This document shows positions 48,101 through 61,512 of a stretch of 64,000 nt of DNA, in pieces; positions within the stretch are counted from its first letter, which is position 1; each line of letters begins with the position of its first letter. Below the pieces are notes generated by a model. The model was not told the DNA's origin. It was given only the letters and a program-made list of their open reading frames with translations, and did not search any database. The stretch is taken from positions 23,925,205 to 23,989,204 of the forward strand of contig NC_135361.1 in assembly GCF_051622035.1 (NCBI RefSeq), in the 5' to 3' direction. The DNA comes from Arctopsyche grandis. Taxonomy: Eukaryota; Arthropoda; Insecta; Trichoptera; Hydropsychidae. Position numbers and translations under genes: made by a program.

Positions 48101-48357
48101 TAACGATAAAGTTTTGGGTATGATTTGTAAATCCGTAATTAATTTAAAAAAAACTGAATGACATTCCTTAGATTTAAAATAATAATTCGACTACAATTTC
48201 AGGTGACGCTATGAATTCAATTTTGAACCAAAATTCGAGAGAAATTATGGCTGATTTGGGAGGGCCTACTATTAACATTATCATTAAGCGTTTGGCAAAA
48301 CTCGTGAAGACATTCTTTTCCCAAGTTCCTTACGATGAATTGTTGCCTTTGAAATAA
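45190..48357 (+). CDS. Takeout/JHBP-domain protein, gene 5 (251 aa, five exons)
   Basis: Predicted secreted hydrophobic-ligand carrier. Exons are 45190-45268, 47402-47639, 47714-47844, 47965-48117 and 48203-48357, with GT-AG borders throughout and an open frame to LLPLK and TAA. The signal peptide is MYDSRAVNIFFVTLFAICLP. The cysteine pair is CYRDDPNLNQC. Exon 2 continues with KFSKGVPEIGIVSTDPFF, exon 3 with NGRLLLFPITGDGD and exon 4 with IKWNWFTFIGQDGKEY. AATAAA is at 48378. It is more diverged than genes 2 to 4 but clearly the same subfamily. Intron 1 holds two hAT-like non-autonomous elements and an R2 fragment. Confidence 0.92.
45591..45676 (+). repeat. 86-bp exact duplicate of 44028-44113
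   Basis: Lies in gene 5 intron 1 inside a longer array of TTCAGTTCCGGAT-type subrepeats (45560-45715), so this is the likelier source of the copy at 44028. Confidence 0.75.
45816..46065. mobile_element. hAT-type MITE, 250 bp, 8-bp target duplication
   Basis: The inverted termini are CAGGCGCGGCTCG and, reversed, CAGGTGCGGTTCG. The matched arms run about 50 bp through GCAGCACCCCCAGAAAAA. ATTATATG flanks it at 45808-45815 and 46066-46073. The 8-bp duplication and CAG start fit hAT. It lies in gene 5 intron 1. Confidence 0.88.
46130..46305 (-). mobile_element. Diverged jockey-like LINE 3'UTR fragment (R2)
   Basis: AATTATGTTCACAATATATAT, then a CTGATCCGG/ATCATC variant of the R2 core. It is older than the other copies. 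Confidence 0.5.
46448..47214. mobile_element. hAT-like non-autonomous element, 767 bp
   Basis: The ends are CAGTGGCGTGCGG and, reversed, CAGTGGCGTGCCG. Inside both ends is AGGATGCTGT or its relative. The 12-mer ATGTACATACAT flanks it exactly (46436-46447 and 47215-47226), though such TACATA words are common here. No transposase is recognised. Confidence 0.75.
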
Positions 48358-48630
48358 GCATTTCTATCACTAATATAAATAAAATCGAATGTACAAGATA
48401 TAAAATATAAATTAAATAAAATCGAATGTACAAGATATAAAAATGTTTTATTCAAACGCCAACACTATTACAACACAGTAAGAGAACTTTGTAACTTTGG
48501 CGTGATTGACGCTAAAACGATTAATTTAATATTATTTGAATTCATAAATAAATTAAAATTCAATGTTATGTTAGTCATCGCCTTCAGAGATGGTCAACGG
48601 GTATTCTCAAGCACATATGTATGTAGTTAC

Positions 48631-49011
48631 GGGTCTACGTGACGAGCCAGAATGTTAAATTACAGAAAACACAAATATCGGAAGGCAATGATCGAAAATC
48701 GAAAGATCTTAAGTTAAAAGATCAAAAAAAAGGGTGCATGGTACATACTCACGCACATACTCACTTAATTTTCGCGAGCAGGGTACAACAGGAACAAGAG
48801 GAACAGGCTTTTTCTTCCGTATTCTGCGCGCGCACATTAATACGGGAGGAAAAGCCTGTTCCTCTTGTTCCTGAGTATGTGCGTGAGTATGTACCGTTTA
48901 CCATGCACCCTTTTTTTTGATCTTTCGACTTAAGATCTTTCGATTTTCGATCTTTGCCTTCCGATATTTGGGTTTTCTGTAATTTAACATTCTGGCTCGT
49001 CACGGAGACCG
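48631..49011. mobile_element. Palindromic MITE, 381 bp, 9-bp target duplication (copy 1)
   Basis: The two halves are near reverse complements from GGGTCTACGTGACGAG inward, including CGAAAATCGAAAGATCTTAA and CAGGAACAAGAGGAACAGGC. TGTAGTTAC flanks it at 48622-48630 and 49012-49020. The same family is at 55781-56066. Mutator-like affinity is inferred from the 9-bp duplication. Confidence 0.88.
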
Positions 49012-49417
49012 TGTAGTTACATACATACATATATGTATGTGTGTATAAATTCATGAAAGAAAATTAAACTACATGCATACACACAATAAATCAAAGATTG
49101 TATATCTTTTTGTTTTCAAATAGTTTTCCTTTTCCTTAGGGAAATTTATAATAGAAACATCACAACACAACAAATACACCAATATTTGTAAAATCAATTT
49201 TGTGCTATTTTTCAACAACAACGTGTATATAAAATAATAACCACCTTTTAGCATCTGAAAGCCTAATGTTTGACTGGAGATAATGATGAAATGTGAAAAG
49301 TGATGAATTTAACTTAATACTTGATACCAAATTTTTTCTTTATTTATACAGGTATACATACACCCATTTTTACTTTATCCACATGACATATATGGTCAAC
49401 ATTATACATACGTATTA

Positions 49418-49575
49418 TTCAAGGCCAATTACAAACATCTATGACAAATTTTTGCAGCATTTTAAATATTAATAAATCATGACCCCAAAACCCAAATTTT
49501 GCGAGAAATAGAACAAGATTGTAAATTTGTTGGATCCGTTTCCAATGAAATCAGATAAATTGACACACTCTCAAT
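49418..49575 (-). mobile_element. SINE relic
   Basis: Diverged body of the tRNA-derived SINE on the minus strand: GGCCAATTACAAACAT, then CCGTTTCC and AATCAGATAAATTG. The tRNA head is missing. Confidence 0.5.
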
Positions 49576-49579
49576 ATCA

Positions 49580-50490
49580 AGAAGATTAAAATAATTTAAA
49601 AGGTCAAAGTCAAATAATGAAATATTTAAAAAAAATAAAATACTACTTCCGGTAAACGAATTCTGACCAAAACCTTAGCAGCACTAAGTTAGTACATAAA
49701 AAATACAAATGTAAATTTTCAACTTAATACGTTAAGGGATGTGGACCGAATCGAGGTGACAACATTTTTGACCTTTCTAAGAGGAAAATATCCCACTTCC
49801 AGTTTATTAAATTTAATGATTTTTTTTTATTTTCATCACATTGCTACAAGAATTATAATTGGATTTTTTCGCGGAGAACACACATGTTTAAGAGGTCGAA
49901 AAAATAGTGGAAGAAAAATCGAACAAAAGGAAACTGCCACTTTCGGTTGAGGAATGCTTACTAAATTTTATACATAACTTTTTATTATGCTAAAATTTTA
50001 GATATGAAATTTCAGTTCAATAAACCAAAAGGTTTCTGAGAAAAACATAAAAAACGTCGATTCCCTAGAGTAAAAATACTACTTTCGGTTTAGATAAAAA
50101 TATTTAAAATTTATAAAGTTATAAAAATTATTATTTCTATTACATGTAAAAAAATTTTAGTCCGATTCAGTTAGCGGTTTGGGAGATAATTGAATTCAAA
50201 AACTTAAAAAAAAGAGGACACCTATAAGGGGAGGTACCATTTCCGGTCAACTTAAAAATTTAAAAAAAAACTACGTCGTGTCGATAAGAATTTCAGTAAC
50301 CGATACTAAGTTTCGATTCGATAGGACTAACGGTGTTCAAAAAATCCCCAAAATACACATACACACATTTTTTCTATGCAGATCATGAAAATGTGATCAG
50401 TAATCGATTCCGAGTTCGAATCAGTCAAAATCTCGAGTTCGAATTTTCGCATGATCACAAAACTTCATCTATTATTATTACGTATGTACA
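49580..50490 (+). repeat. R1 repeat upstream of gene 6
   Basis: Nearly the same extent as the copy at 37750-38745, ending with CTCGAGTTCGAATTTTCGC and ATTATTACGTATG. It stops about 170 bp before the gene 6 start codon, so it may border the promoter. Confidence 0.7.
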
Positions 50491-50660
50491 TCGATTGACT
50501 ATCAATGATTTTTCATGGATATTTCACCGATTTTCAAGCAAAAAGTTATTACAATAAATTTTTTCCAGTAATACATTTTTATATATATACACGAAACACT
50601 GACGAATTTTCTATATTATATATACTTTGATTTATCCAAGACCGTCTACATAGTAACAAT

Positions 50661-52704
50661 ATGTCTCGTGCTAATATTATTAATTTTGTATTTTTGTCGC
50701 TATGTTTGTTCGACTACGCGTATTCGGCCAAATTACGTGAGTGTGCTTTAGTAAAATATACAATTCTGAAAATGAATATATTTTATTCTTAATAATACTA
50801 ATTGTGAAAACATTGTGATCATTGCTATTTGTAACACTATACATACATAATTAGCAATTATTGATGATGTGATTTAACCTTAGCTTTTGTGAATTAATGA
50901 ATATTAATTCAACCTAGTTACAGTCACTGCCACTGCTTGCAAATTAGCCTAGCGTGTTATTACTATATTACAAAATTTGATAAAATAAATATGTAAAAAA
51001 AAGCTAGTTTCCTACATCGAAAAATTTTTCTTTCTTTGAACTTAACCTATTACCAGGGCTGTAGCTCGGGGGGGGGGGGCAGATGTTCCTGGACACAAAA
51101 ATGAGGGGAACACGAATGGGCGGTTCGTAATATCTGGGATTTTTATATATTTTATATATCTATTTTTTAAAATGTTGATTATTTTCTGAAATGTTTTAAT
51201 TAAAATTCAGACGCGGCCTACGATGAAGGGGAGGGAGTCGCCATTACGAAAATAACAATATTCTCCTTTTAATACAATTTAGTATTTTGAATTTGAATTT
51301 ATTGGTTGCGAGAAAACATTAATATTGATATTTCACTTAATATTATTATATTTGAAACTTGTGAATTAAAAAATAATAATAATGAAGAGGTGGGGGAGGG
51401 GGGATGTTAGTACCATATTTGCCCCCAGGTGCAAACTACCCTATCTACGGCGCTACCTATTATCTAAATAATATAGTCGATATAATGGAGTGAAGAGATT
51501 GAAATAGCAGTGGGCAGGTGGCGAAGCTAGAATAACGGACGTCAAATGGATGAAAGAAGTGCTCGAATGGTACCCGATAGAATTTAAAAGGGTGCAAAGA
51601 ATGCCACACGGGAGATGGGTAGATGAAATTAGAGAAATATATAGGATGAGATGGATGAGAGTTACCTCAGACAGAGAGTTGAGAGTTAAATCAGACACAA
51701 GTGGAAGCGTGTTGGAGAGCATTTTATCTAGCATTCGATGACAAATGGCTGTAATGATAATGATCACATAATATGTATCTCATATTGTAATGCGCAACAT
51801 CACCTAAGAGGAAAAGCCGAAATTTTCAAATTTAACATCGCCATAGTTCACGCTAAAAAATCATGAATGACCTCAATTTACCCTTGGAGTTTTGTACTTT
51901 AGACAGTGTGATCCGAACACATTTTTTTTTTTCACAACGTTCATTAATCAAATATTCAAAATTAACATAGCGGCTTGTGTGTACATATTATAATATTTGA
52001 TTGATTAATAATTTGTATGCATTTATAATACGCATACTTACGTATGTATCTTTTCTTAGAATTTTTTCGGTAAATATATTAATTTCAATTGTATCTCAAT
52101 ACTTAATTAGGCTCACTACATAAACAGTCCTTAAATATATTATTATAAAATTATAAATTGAATTATATGATTAAAAACATATGTATTTTCAATATTTCAG
52201 CAAGCAGTGTGACTCCTTGTAAAAGGAATAACCCCGATTTGGACAATTGCGTTTTAATGGCAGCAAGAAAATTCCAAAAAGAGTTCACCAGTGGGATTCC
52301 CGCACTAGGAATTCCAAAAATGGACCCTTACACTATTTCTGGCTTCAACTTGGATACTGGAGATTCTGGTTTTAAAATGAATTTTCTTTCTTCTTACTTG
52401 CGTGGGTTTAAAGACGCGAAAATCGAAAATTTAAAGTAAATATAAATATAAACTAACATTATTTTTATGTTACACTATTTACTATAATGAATTTCATGTT
52501 GTTTCATAGGTTTGATTTAAATGCAAAGACACTTATTTTAGAAACAAATTTAGATGCAGTAGCAGACACGAAATATAACGCTACCGGAAAAATCATGCAA
52601 TTTCCATTCAATGGATTAGGCAACTTCACGATGGGATTGTGTTAGTATCAACAATATATTAAACAAACATAACATCAATAATGAAAATGTATTACATAAT
52701 TATA

Positions 52705-52772
<68 letters not shown>

Positions 52773-53156
52773 CATATACATACAGATGGATTACAACTGA
52801 AACTCCGCATGAAGTGGGATTTCAAGAAAGGCAGTGACAATAAGAATCACATTGAAATAAAATCGAACAAAGCCCAATACAAAGTCGATACTGCCAAATT
52901 CACAATAACTGGATTGCTCAACGAAGAAATGGGTTCGTCATCTTCAACTGTTTATATTTAAATATTTTAATAATTATAATGGACTTCACTATCGATTGTT
53001 ATAGATGCGGCAATGAGCAATCTTTTGGACAGTCATTGGAGAATACTTGAGCGGGAAGTGGCTCCATCGATTGTTAAATTTTTAGAGGAAAATATGAGAT
53101 TATATTTGAACGACTTCTTTTCGAAGATTGCATACGATGATCTATTCCCTATGTAA
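50661..53156 (+). CDS. Takeout/JHBP-domain protein, gene 6 (246 aa, five exons)
   Basis: Predicted secreted hydrophobic-ligand carrier, diverged from genes 1 to 5. Exons are 50661-50736, 52201-52435, 52510-52640, 52786-52932 and 53005-53156, all GT-AG and in frame. The signal peptide is [20 protein letters not shown]. The cysteine pair is [28 protein letters not shown] is the family block after it. Exon 4 has [20 protein letters not shown]. Exon 5 ends in [10 protein letters not shown] and TAA. AATAAA is at 53193. Intron 3 contains a short (AT)n run close to the exon 4 acceptor. No sibling duplicate is seen. Confidence 0.9.
51478..51765 (+). mobile_element. 5'-truncated RTE fragment in gene 6 intron 1
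   Basis: [14 protein letters not shown], then [18 protein letters not shown], match the last part of the RTE ORF at 6041-8998. It ends GGCTGTAATGATAATGAT, the RTE 3' end form. The frame is broken. Confidence 0.8.
52706..52765. repeat. (AT)n microsatellite in gene 6 intron 3
   Basis: An AT dinucleotide run ending about 20 bp before the exon 4 acceptor. Confidence 0.9.
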
Positions 53157-53199
53157 ATGCAATTTAAATATGATTAATTTGTATAAGACTTTAATAAAA

Positions 53200-53880
53200 T
53201 TGCTGTGGAAATTTTCTTCAAAATTATCAATAGATTTCGATTAAAATTATAAACATTTAAGTATAATATATGTATTTATTTATGTATAACATTTGATTAA
53301 TAATTTAATAAACATATTTATAATTACATAATATAAATAAATATAAACAGTTAACATTTCTTTTCATTATTACAATAATTCGTTGGGGGGGTGGTGGCCT
53401 CGTGTTGAGTGCTTTAAGGGTCGAATTCTTTGACCTTTAAAGCGGGCTTTAATGATTATTACAATAATACATTGATTTTATCGTTGGGCTTTTGAAAAAT
53501 GTTATTTTATTAAGTCAACATCATTTATTCCCATAATTTAGAAACATTTTTGTATAATAGTGTTACTAGTTAAAACATAAATTGTATTGTGTGATGAGAG
53601 TCATAAAAATGAAATCACCATTTAAAACCGATAAAAATATTTGAGAGTGTAGTTTCGAACCAAAGAAACAACATGAAAAATGAATATTTAATATTTATGT
53701 ATGTAGAACATTCATTGTCATTAAATTTTAAACGACTCTGTAATTGATACAATACTTTACAGATACCAAGACGCTCGCCAAATATATAAAGTTTTAAATA
53801 TTCCCGGATGTTTTAAATGAAAATTTAAATTTAGCTTCATCGTATTTAATAAACTGTCGATTTCTCGGAAAACTGGTTTT
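53200..53880. other. Spacer between genes 6 and 7
   Basis: AT-rich with no gene. It carries the short repeat at 53383-53448 (GGGGGTGGTGGCCTC) shared with 32366-32420. Confidence 0.6.
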
Positions 53881-53928
53881 CACTGTCGCGATCCGCACAC
53901 ATTTGCAACAATTGATATTCTTCGATGC

Positions 53929-53936
53929 TATATAAA
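53929..53936 (+). promoter_or_regulatory. Probable TATA box of gene 7
   Basis: TATATAAA lies 91-98 bp upstream of the ATG, after a GC-richer patch, as expected for a core promoter. Confidence 0.65.
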
Positions 53937-54026
53937 CACTGTCGAGTTAATATTTTCTTCTTAGTTCATGCAGAAGTATTTGATGTTTATATCTGAAACG
54001 CGGATCCCAACAAAACTGAAACGAAG

Positions 54027-56731
<2,705 letters not shown>

Positions 56732-57161
56732 GTTTTAAGTGTTATCTATTCATTAAAAACGATGAGCTTTAAAAATAAATTATATAAGTTATGTATCTTT
56801 TTTATTCACATTGAAAATCTATACACTTCCTGCACAATCATCGCAATTCAATTCATATACTTTTTGCTCATCAAATATCAATTATTAATATCGTATTACA
56901 TATATGCACATACCTTTTTTTTCCAAACGGGTATGATTTTTTTTATTAAAGATTATGGGAATTTTGACAGTATAACTACCTACATATTCCATATACATAC
57001 CTACCTACATACATACCTACATATATGTATATCCTACAATTTACCTTGAAACATTAATTGTCAAAATTGTAACATTGAAGGCAGTTTAAATAATCAGAAT
57101 ATTTTTTTTTAATAAATTTTAAGGTTACAAAAATAGCTTACTCTATATTTATTTATGTGTA
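56732..57161. other. 3' flank of gene 7
   Basis: AATAAA at 56774 is the likely poly(A) signal. The rest is AT-rich with TACATACCTACC-type simple repeats and no gene. Confidence 0.6.
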
Positions 57162-58526
57162 CAGTCGCGGTTTCGGAAACTGGAACACCATAGAAAAATG
57201 TGATTTTGCGTGAAATTTCAGTGATCTTAAATAAAATAACCACCCAAAGTCATTAAAATGGTAGATTATATCATAGTGCTTTATTTTAACGACAATCGTT
57301 AAGAAAAGAAACAACAACAAAAAGGTAGGTAGAATTTTAGTCCGAGCCGGCTTTTTTGACCAAACGCAGTCTCCACATTTGAATGAAAAAACATATTAGA
57401 GCGTAAACTTTTAATTTTATTAGTCACATGGTATTATTTACAAATTATAAAAACTTAATTAATATTTTGTTGGGGCTCCTTTTAATTTTATGACGGCTTT
57501 TATACGGTTAGTCATAATCTATTAAGTTTCTTAAAATGTCGATGGGGAAGTCTTCATACCATACTTTTTCAATGGTCTTTTTTAATGATTGATGGCTAGA
57601 CATATTTGTTTAACTAATCCTATATTTAATAGCCATCCATAAATTTTCAATTAGGTTTAAATCGGGACTATTCCCAGGCCATGTTAATGTCTTTACACCC
57701 AATTCCTGCAAATAAACCTGACCTAAAAATATTTCAAAAATATAACAAAAATATTTCAGTTTTTTGATCGAAATATTATTAATGACATTCAATATCATTA
57801 AATAAAATTAATATTCACTAATTTAGCTTGACAAGGGGCAGAGTCATCTTGGAATATGACATCATCAGAATTTGAAAGATGGTTTTCCATTGATGGGATA
57901 AAACTTTTTTCTAGAATTTTTTTATATGCTATTCCATTAATGAAACCTTGCACAACCTGTATTCGACCAATTACATAATAAGAAAAACATCCCCAAACCA
58001 TGTGGCTTGGGGGATGCTTCACTGTCTCTCGGTACATTTTTGGTCGTCCAATTTTCGTGATATTTCGTAATTTTCATGATTTTCATCTATGTCGTCAAAT
58101 TTTCGTGATATTTCGACCACTCTAATCGGTTTTTCATCATTTTCTTCGTGAGTAATGGTTTTTTCGCAGGTTTCCGAGCGTGTACTCTGAGTCGTTTTCT
58201 TAAGGTTACATCACTAATTTCAATTGAAAATTGATCCGAGATTTCTTTTCTTATCTCTACAGCAGTTTTGAACCGTTGCCCGTTTGAAAGCCGCAATTTT
58301 TATATTCTCCTCCAATGATAGTCGAGTGTATTGTTGCATGGTATTTTTATTTTCAACGATTTCGATCCGTACACCTTGAAAACTCACACTAAACTGAACT
58401 CAAATCGTAGAAAACAATCATATTTAAAAGACCCGATCGTTGAAAACCACACACCTAAAGGAACAATATTTTTATTGCCCAAAAATCGTAAAATCACAAG
58501 TGTTCCGGTTTCCGAAACCGCGACGG
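57162..58526 (-). mobile_element. Tc1-like DNA transposon, 1365 bp, TA target duplication
   Basis: The inverted ends are CAGTCGCGGTTTCGGAAACT and, reversed, CCGTCGCGGTTTCGGAAACC. TA flanks both sides (57160-57161 and 58527-58528). The length is normal for Tc1-like elements. Its transposase is on the minus strand and broken. Confidence 0.92.
57613..58339 (-). pseudogene. Tc1-like transposase, frameshifted
   Basis: It starts with MQQYTRLSLEE (58339 down). After a frameshift it continues NGQRFKTAVEIRKEI with a paired DNA-binding helix region. It then runs through HMVWGCFSYY, FQDDSAPCQAK (catalytic Asp) and WPGNSPDLNLIENLW (Asp/Glu) in three separate frames. The DDE catalytic residues are recognisable but no full-length protein can be made. 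Confidence 0.88.
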
Positions 58527-59206
58527 TATATGTATATACATATGTTTATATAATACAATCCAAGCAGTAGCTAACTAGAAAAATTGGGCCGCATGCAAAC
58601 GTTAGAAAAAGGCCCATTTAGTATTTTTGTTATTAAAATTAAATTGGTAATTAACTCACATAATTTAAATGTTCTTTTTCCTCGCCTTCAAAGTCGCAAA
58701 TTGTGCAATTACATATTTCAAAGACTTTATTATAACATCGTTCTTATAATTATTATTACTGTACCATAACGGAAAACTATTGAACGTCGTGAGAAGGAGT
58801 ACAGATGGGTGATAATCCAACACGCAATGTGTCACGTATCAAATTTGGAGTTTACAATTTTAAATATTGTTTGCTATTAGTCATTTGACTAATTTTAAAA
58901 TGACTTCCAAAATTTTATTTGAAAAATGTGTAGTATTTTTTTATTTGAAAACCTTTTGGGCCCCTAAATCTAAAAGGCCCGCATGCACCGCATGCTCATG
59001 CGGCATAGTAGTTACGCGCCTGAATCCAAGTGTACACTTCATTATTTTATGAACATACTAGTTTTTTCATGCGCAAACCAATCTGGCCAATTATAGTGAA
59101 TACAAACGAACCAGTTTATTAAGTATAAGATGAACTATTCTCAATCGTTTGTCCCATTTTCTGTATACTTATATATACTTATCATGGGTTGCAACATTTA
59201 AAGAAT
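58527..59206. other. Spacer without a recognised gene
   Basis: It contains two patches, GGGCCGCATGCAAACG and AGGCCCGCATGCACCGCAT, that resemble worn transposon ends. No coding sequence. Confidence 0.45.
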
Positions 59207-59462
59207 GGATGTGGCTATTTGTACATACAGTATCGACGAATTATTAGCTGTTTGTACATACAGTACATACATAGTACATAAGAATATTATAAGAATTAGG
59301 ATTTAAGATTTAAGAAAATCAAGATTAGAAATTTAAAGTCGATATGTACAAATAGCCAATAATTCATCGATACTGTATGTACAAATAGACAATAATTTGT
59401 CGATACTGTATGTTCAAATAGCCAATAATTTGTCGATACTGTATGTACAAATAGCCACATCC
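59207..59462. mobile_element. 256-bp inverted-repeat element with 33-bp internal repeats
   Basis: GGATGTGGCTATTTGTACAT at the left is matched in reverse at the right end. Inside, CGATACTGTA recurs at 59368, 59401 and 59434, a 33-bp tandem unit that is itself part of the terminal repeat. No clear target duplication. Confidence 0.7.
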
Positions 59463-59603
59463 TTATAGAATTGGCGGGAACGGCAACGTCATAATGTGGG
59501 TTCCATAAGATTTCCCTTTTAAATACTTGGCGTTTTGACAGTGAAAAGTTTCATGCGACACATGGTGAGTCTATTTGAAGATAGTACTTAAACTAAAACC
59601 AAT

Positions 59604-60115
59604 AGTTGAATAACGCCTCTAATACTAAACTTCCCAAGCTCCAAAGAATACAAAATAAATCCCTAAAAATAATGTATAGCACACCCATGTTTACTAACCT
59701 GAAAAAATTGCATGCCATAAATAATATTCCGATAGTCACAGACATTACTAACAAACTAACCAGTAGATTCTATGACAGAATCACTAATAACCAAACTAAC
59801 ACATTTGTGAAGAGTCTCAGTGATTACAGCAAAATGTCTATACCCTTCAGGTAAACACATAGTATTACCTAAACACAATCCGCTTTATATCGTCGACTTT
59901 AGATTCTTCAGTTAATATTATGTATAAGATGTATTATGAGCATTTATAAGAATTTTATATAGGTTTTTGAGCTATTTTTCCTTTATGCTGTATATTAACA
60001 TAAATATAATATAATACTATAATTACTAACAAAAAAAAAATTGTAAAATAGAAAATTATCAGTAGATCAGTAGCTATTAAAATAGATATAAGATGTATCG
60101 TGAACATTAATTGTG
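59604..60115 (+). mobile_element. Jockey-like LINE 3' end (ORF2 tail plus 3'UTR)
   Basis: The open stretch 59606-59854 reads LPKLQRIQNKSLKIMYSTP, then LKKLHAINNIPIVTDI and RFYDRI, the usual C-terminal region of jockey-clade reverse transcriptases. The following 3'UTR is the R2 sequence found four more times on the minus strand. 5'-truncated. Confidence 0.75.
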
Positions 60116-61440
60116 AACTATATATGAACAAACTAGAATGTTATGAACCAACCGGATTGATTACTTGGACTGTAATACATATGTTATGTATGTATGTACA
60201 TATTTGCATAAGTACATATAAATTTCGATATTGCGTTTTCCATTTCTAAGTATATGACTGACACAAACATTCTGAATATTTGAAAGGATTTATTTAATTT
60301 GTAATCAAAAGACAGTAATATATGTATGTATATGTACAAAAAAAATTATGTATTACAAGAAAAAATGTATACTATTTGAAAATTAGCTATTTATTGAGAT
60401 AATGCCGAAGCTTTGATTTTATTTTTTGGTTTAAAGATATTTAATTGTATTCATGAGACATCTAAGAAAAATCTTAGTATTTACACGTACTTATAATCTA
60501 CAATTTTATTTTAAATCAAAATAAAGTTTTTTTGAGTACACAGATGGCGTCTAAAATTATATATATTTTAAATAAATTGTATAATAAAAACAAATAATCA
60601 GGTAGAATAATTTTCTTTTACGAACATTTATTTGCTTCGTCAAACGACAGGTTCTTTCATTCATGCGATGAAGTCTTCTTGATTGATCTATTAATTTATG
60701 TAAATAAATTATACACTTAAGAAATTGATCAAATGTGGTATTTCCATTGTTATAAGAATGCAAATTTCATACAAGGAAAATATAAAAATACTTAGAAACT
60801 ACTTCCGAGAGTCATTGAAATTCATCCGAAAGAGCAATAATCCATGACCTTTCTTAAGCTCACGTGTCTGTTCCACTGCGAAAGTATTGCAATCAATATT
60901 TTAACTATCACTTATGAACTGAGAAACAATTATTGATTTATTATTTATCGGAACATAATAAACGCACATTAAATGCTTTAAACGCACGTTTGCTGTCGTA
61001 GAATATTATACTAAATTTACCTACACATGCTCGTATGTATGTAAATAGTAAACAGCTGCAATACTAAAATATGAAAAGTAATAACTAAATATACATGAAA
61101 TTAAAATATGTATGTACTTAAAAATAAAGCTCATAACCTTTTGAAATATTTTTAAATAAATTAGTATTTTGAAGGACTCTCAATGTCAGTATTACTATCT
61201 TAATTTGTTGATGACGTTTTTTTATTATTTTTAATTTTTTAATGCGATTATATTAGATATAATGGACATATATGTACATCTATAATTGTTTATGCGGAAA
61301 TTCAAGTTCAAGTTTTTGACAAAATCGACGATTACGGTCTTTAAATAACGCTTAATCATAAAAAATCAAAGCATGATAATATTGTGACAAAAAAAAGACA
61401 ATCAACGTATTAATGTTGTTTTTGTAATGATTTGTCGTTT
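60116..61440. other. Spacer between the LINE and gene 8
   Basis: AT-rich, with TATGTATGTATGTACAT tracts. Nothing gene-like is seen on either strand. Confidence 0.6.
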
Positions 61441-61442
61441 TA

Positions 61443-61449
61443 TATAAAA
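61443..61449 (+). promoter_or_regulatory. Probable TATA box of gene 8
   Basis: TATAAAA lies 64-70 bp upstream of the ATG. TTTCAATCATTC about 25-30 bp downstream is a plausible initiator. Confidence 0.65.
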
Positions 61450-61512
61450 CCCTTGTGAAATCGGCATTTCAATCATTCACTACAGTCATCTGAAGGAAAA
61501 CACTAAATCGAA

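Noticed and set aside
51056-51460. Possible hAT element (CAGGGCTGTAGCTCGG start, GGCGCTACC-type end)
   Set aside because: The termini match poorly and no target duplication could be found.
59344-59465. CRISPR-like array (33-bp repeats)
   Set aside because: Eukaryotic context, only three units, no distinct spacers, and units continue into a terminal inverted repeat.
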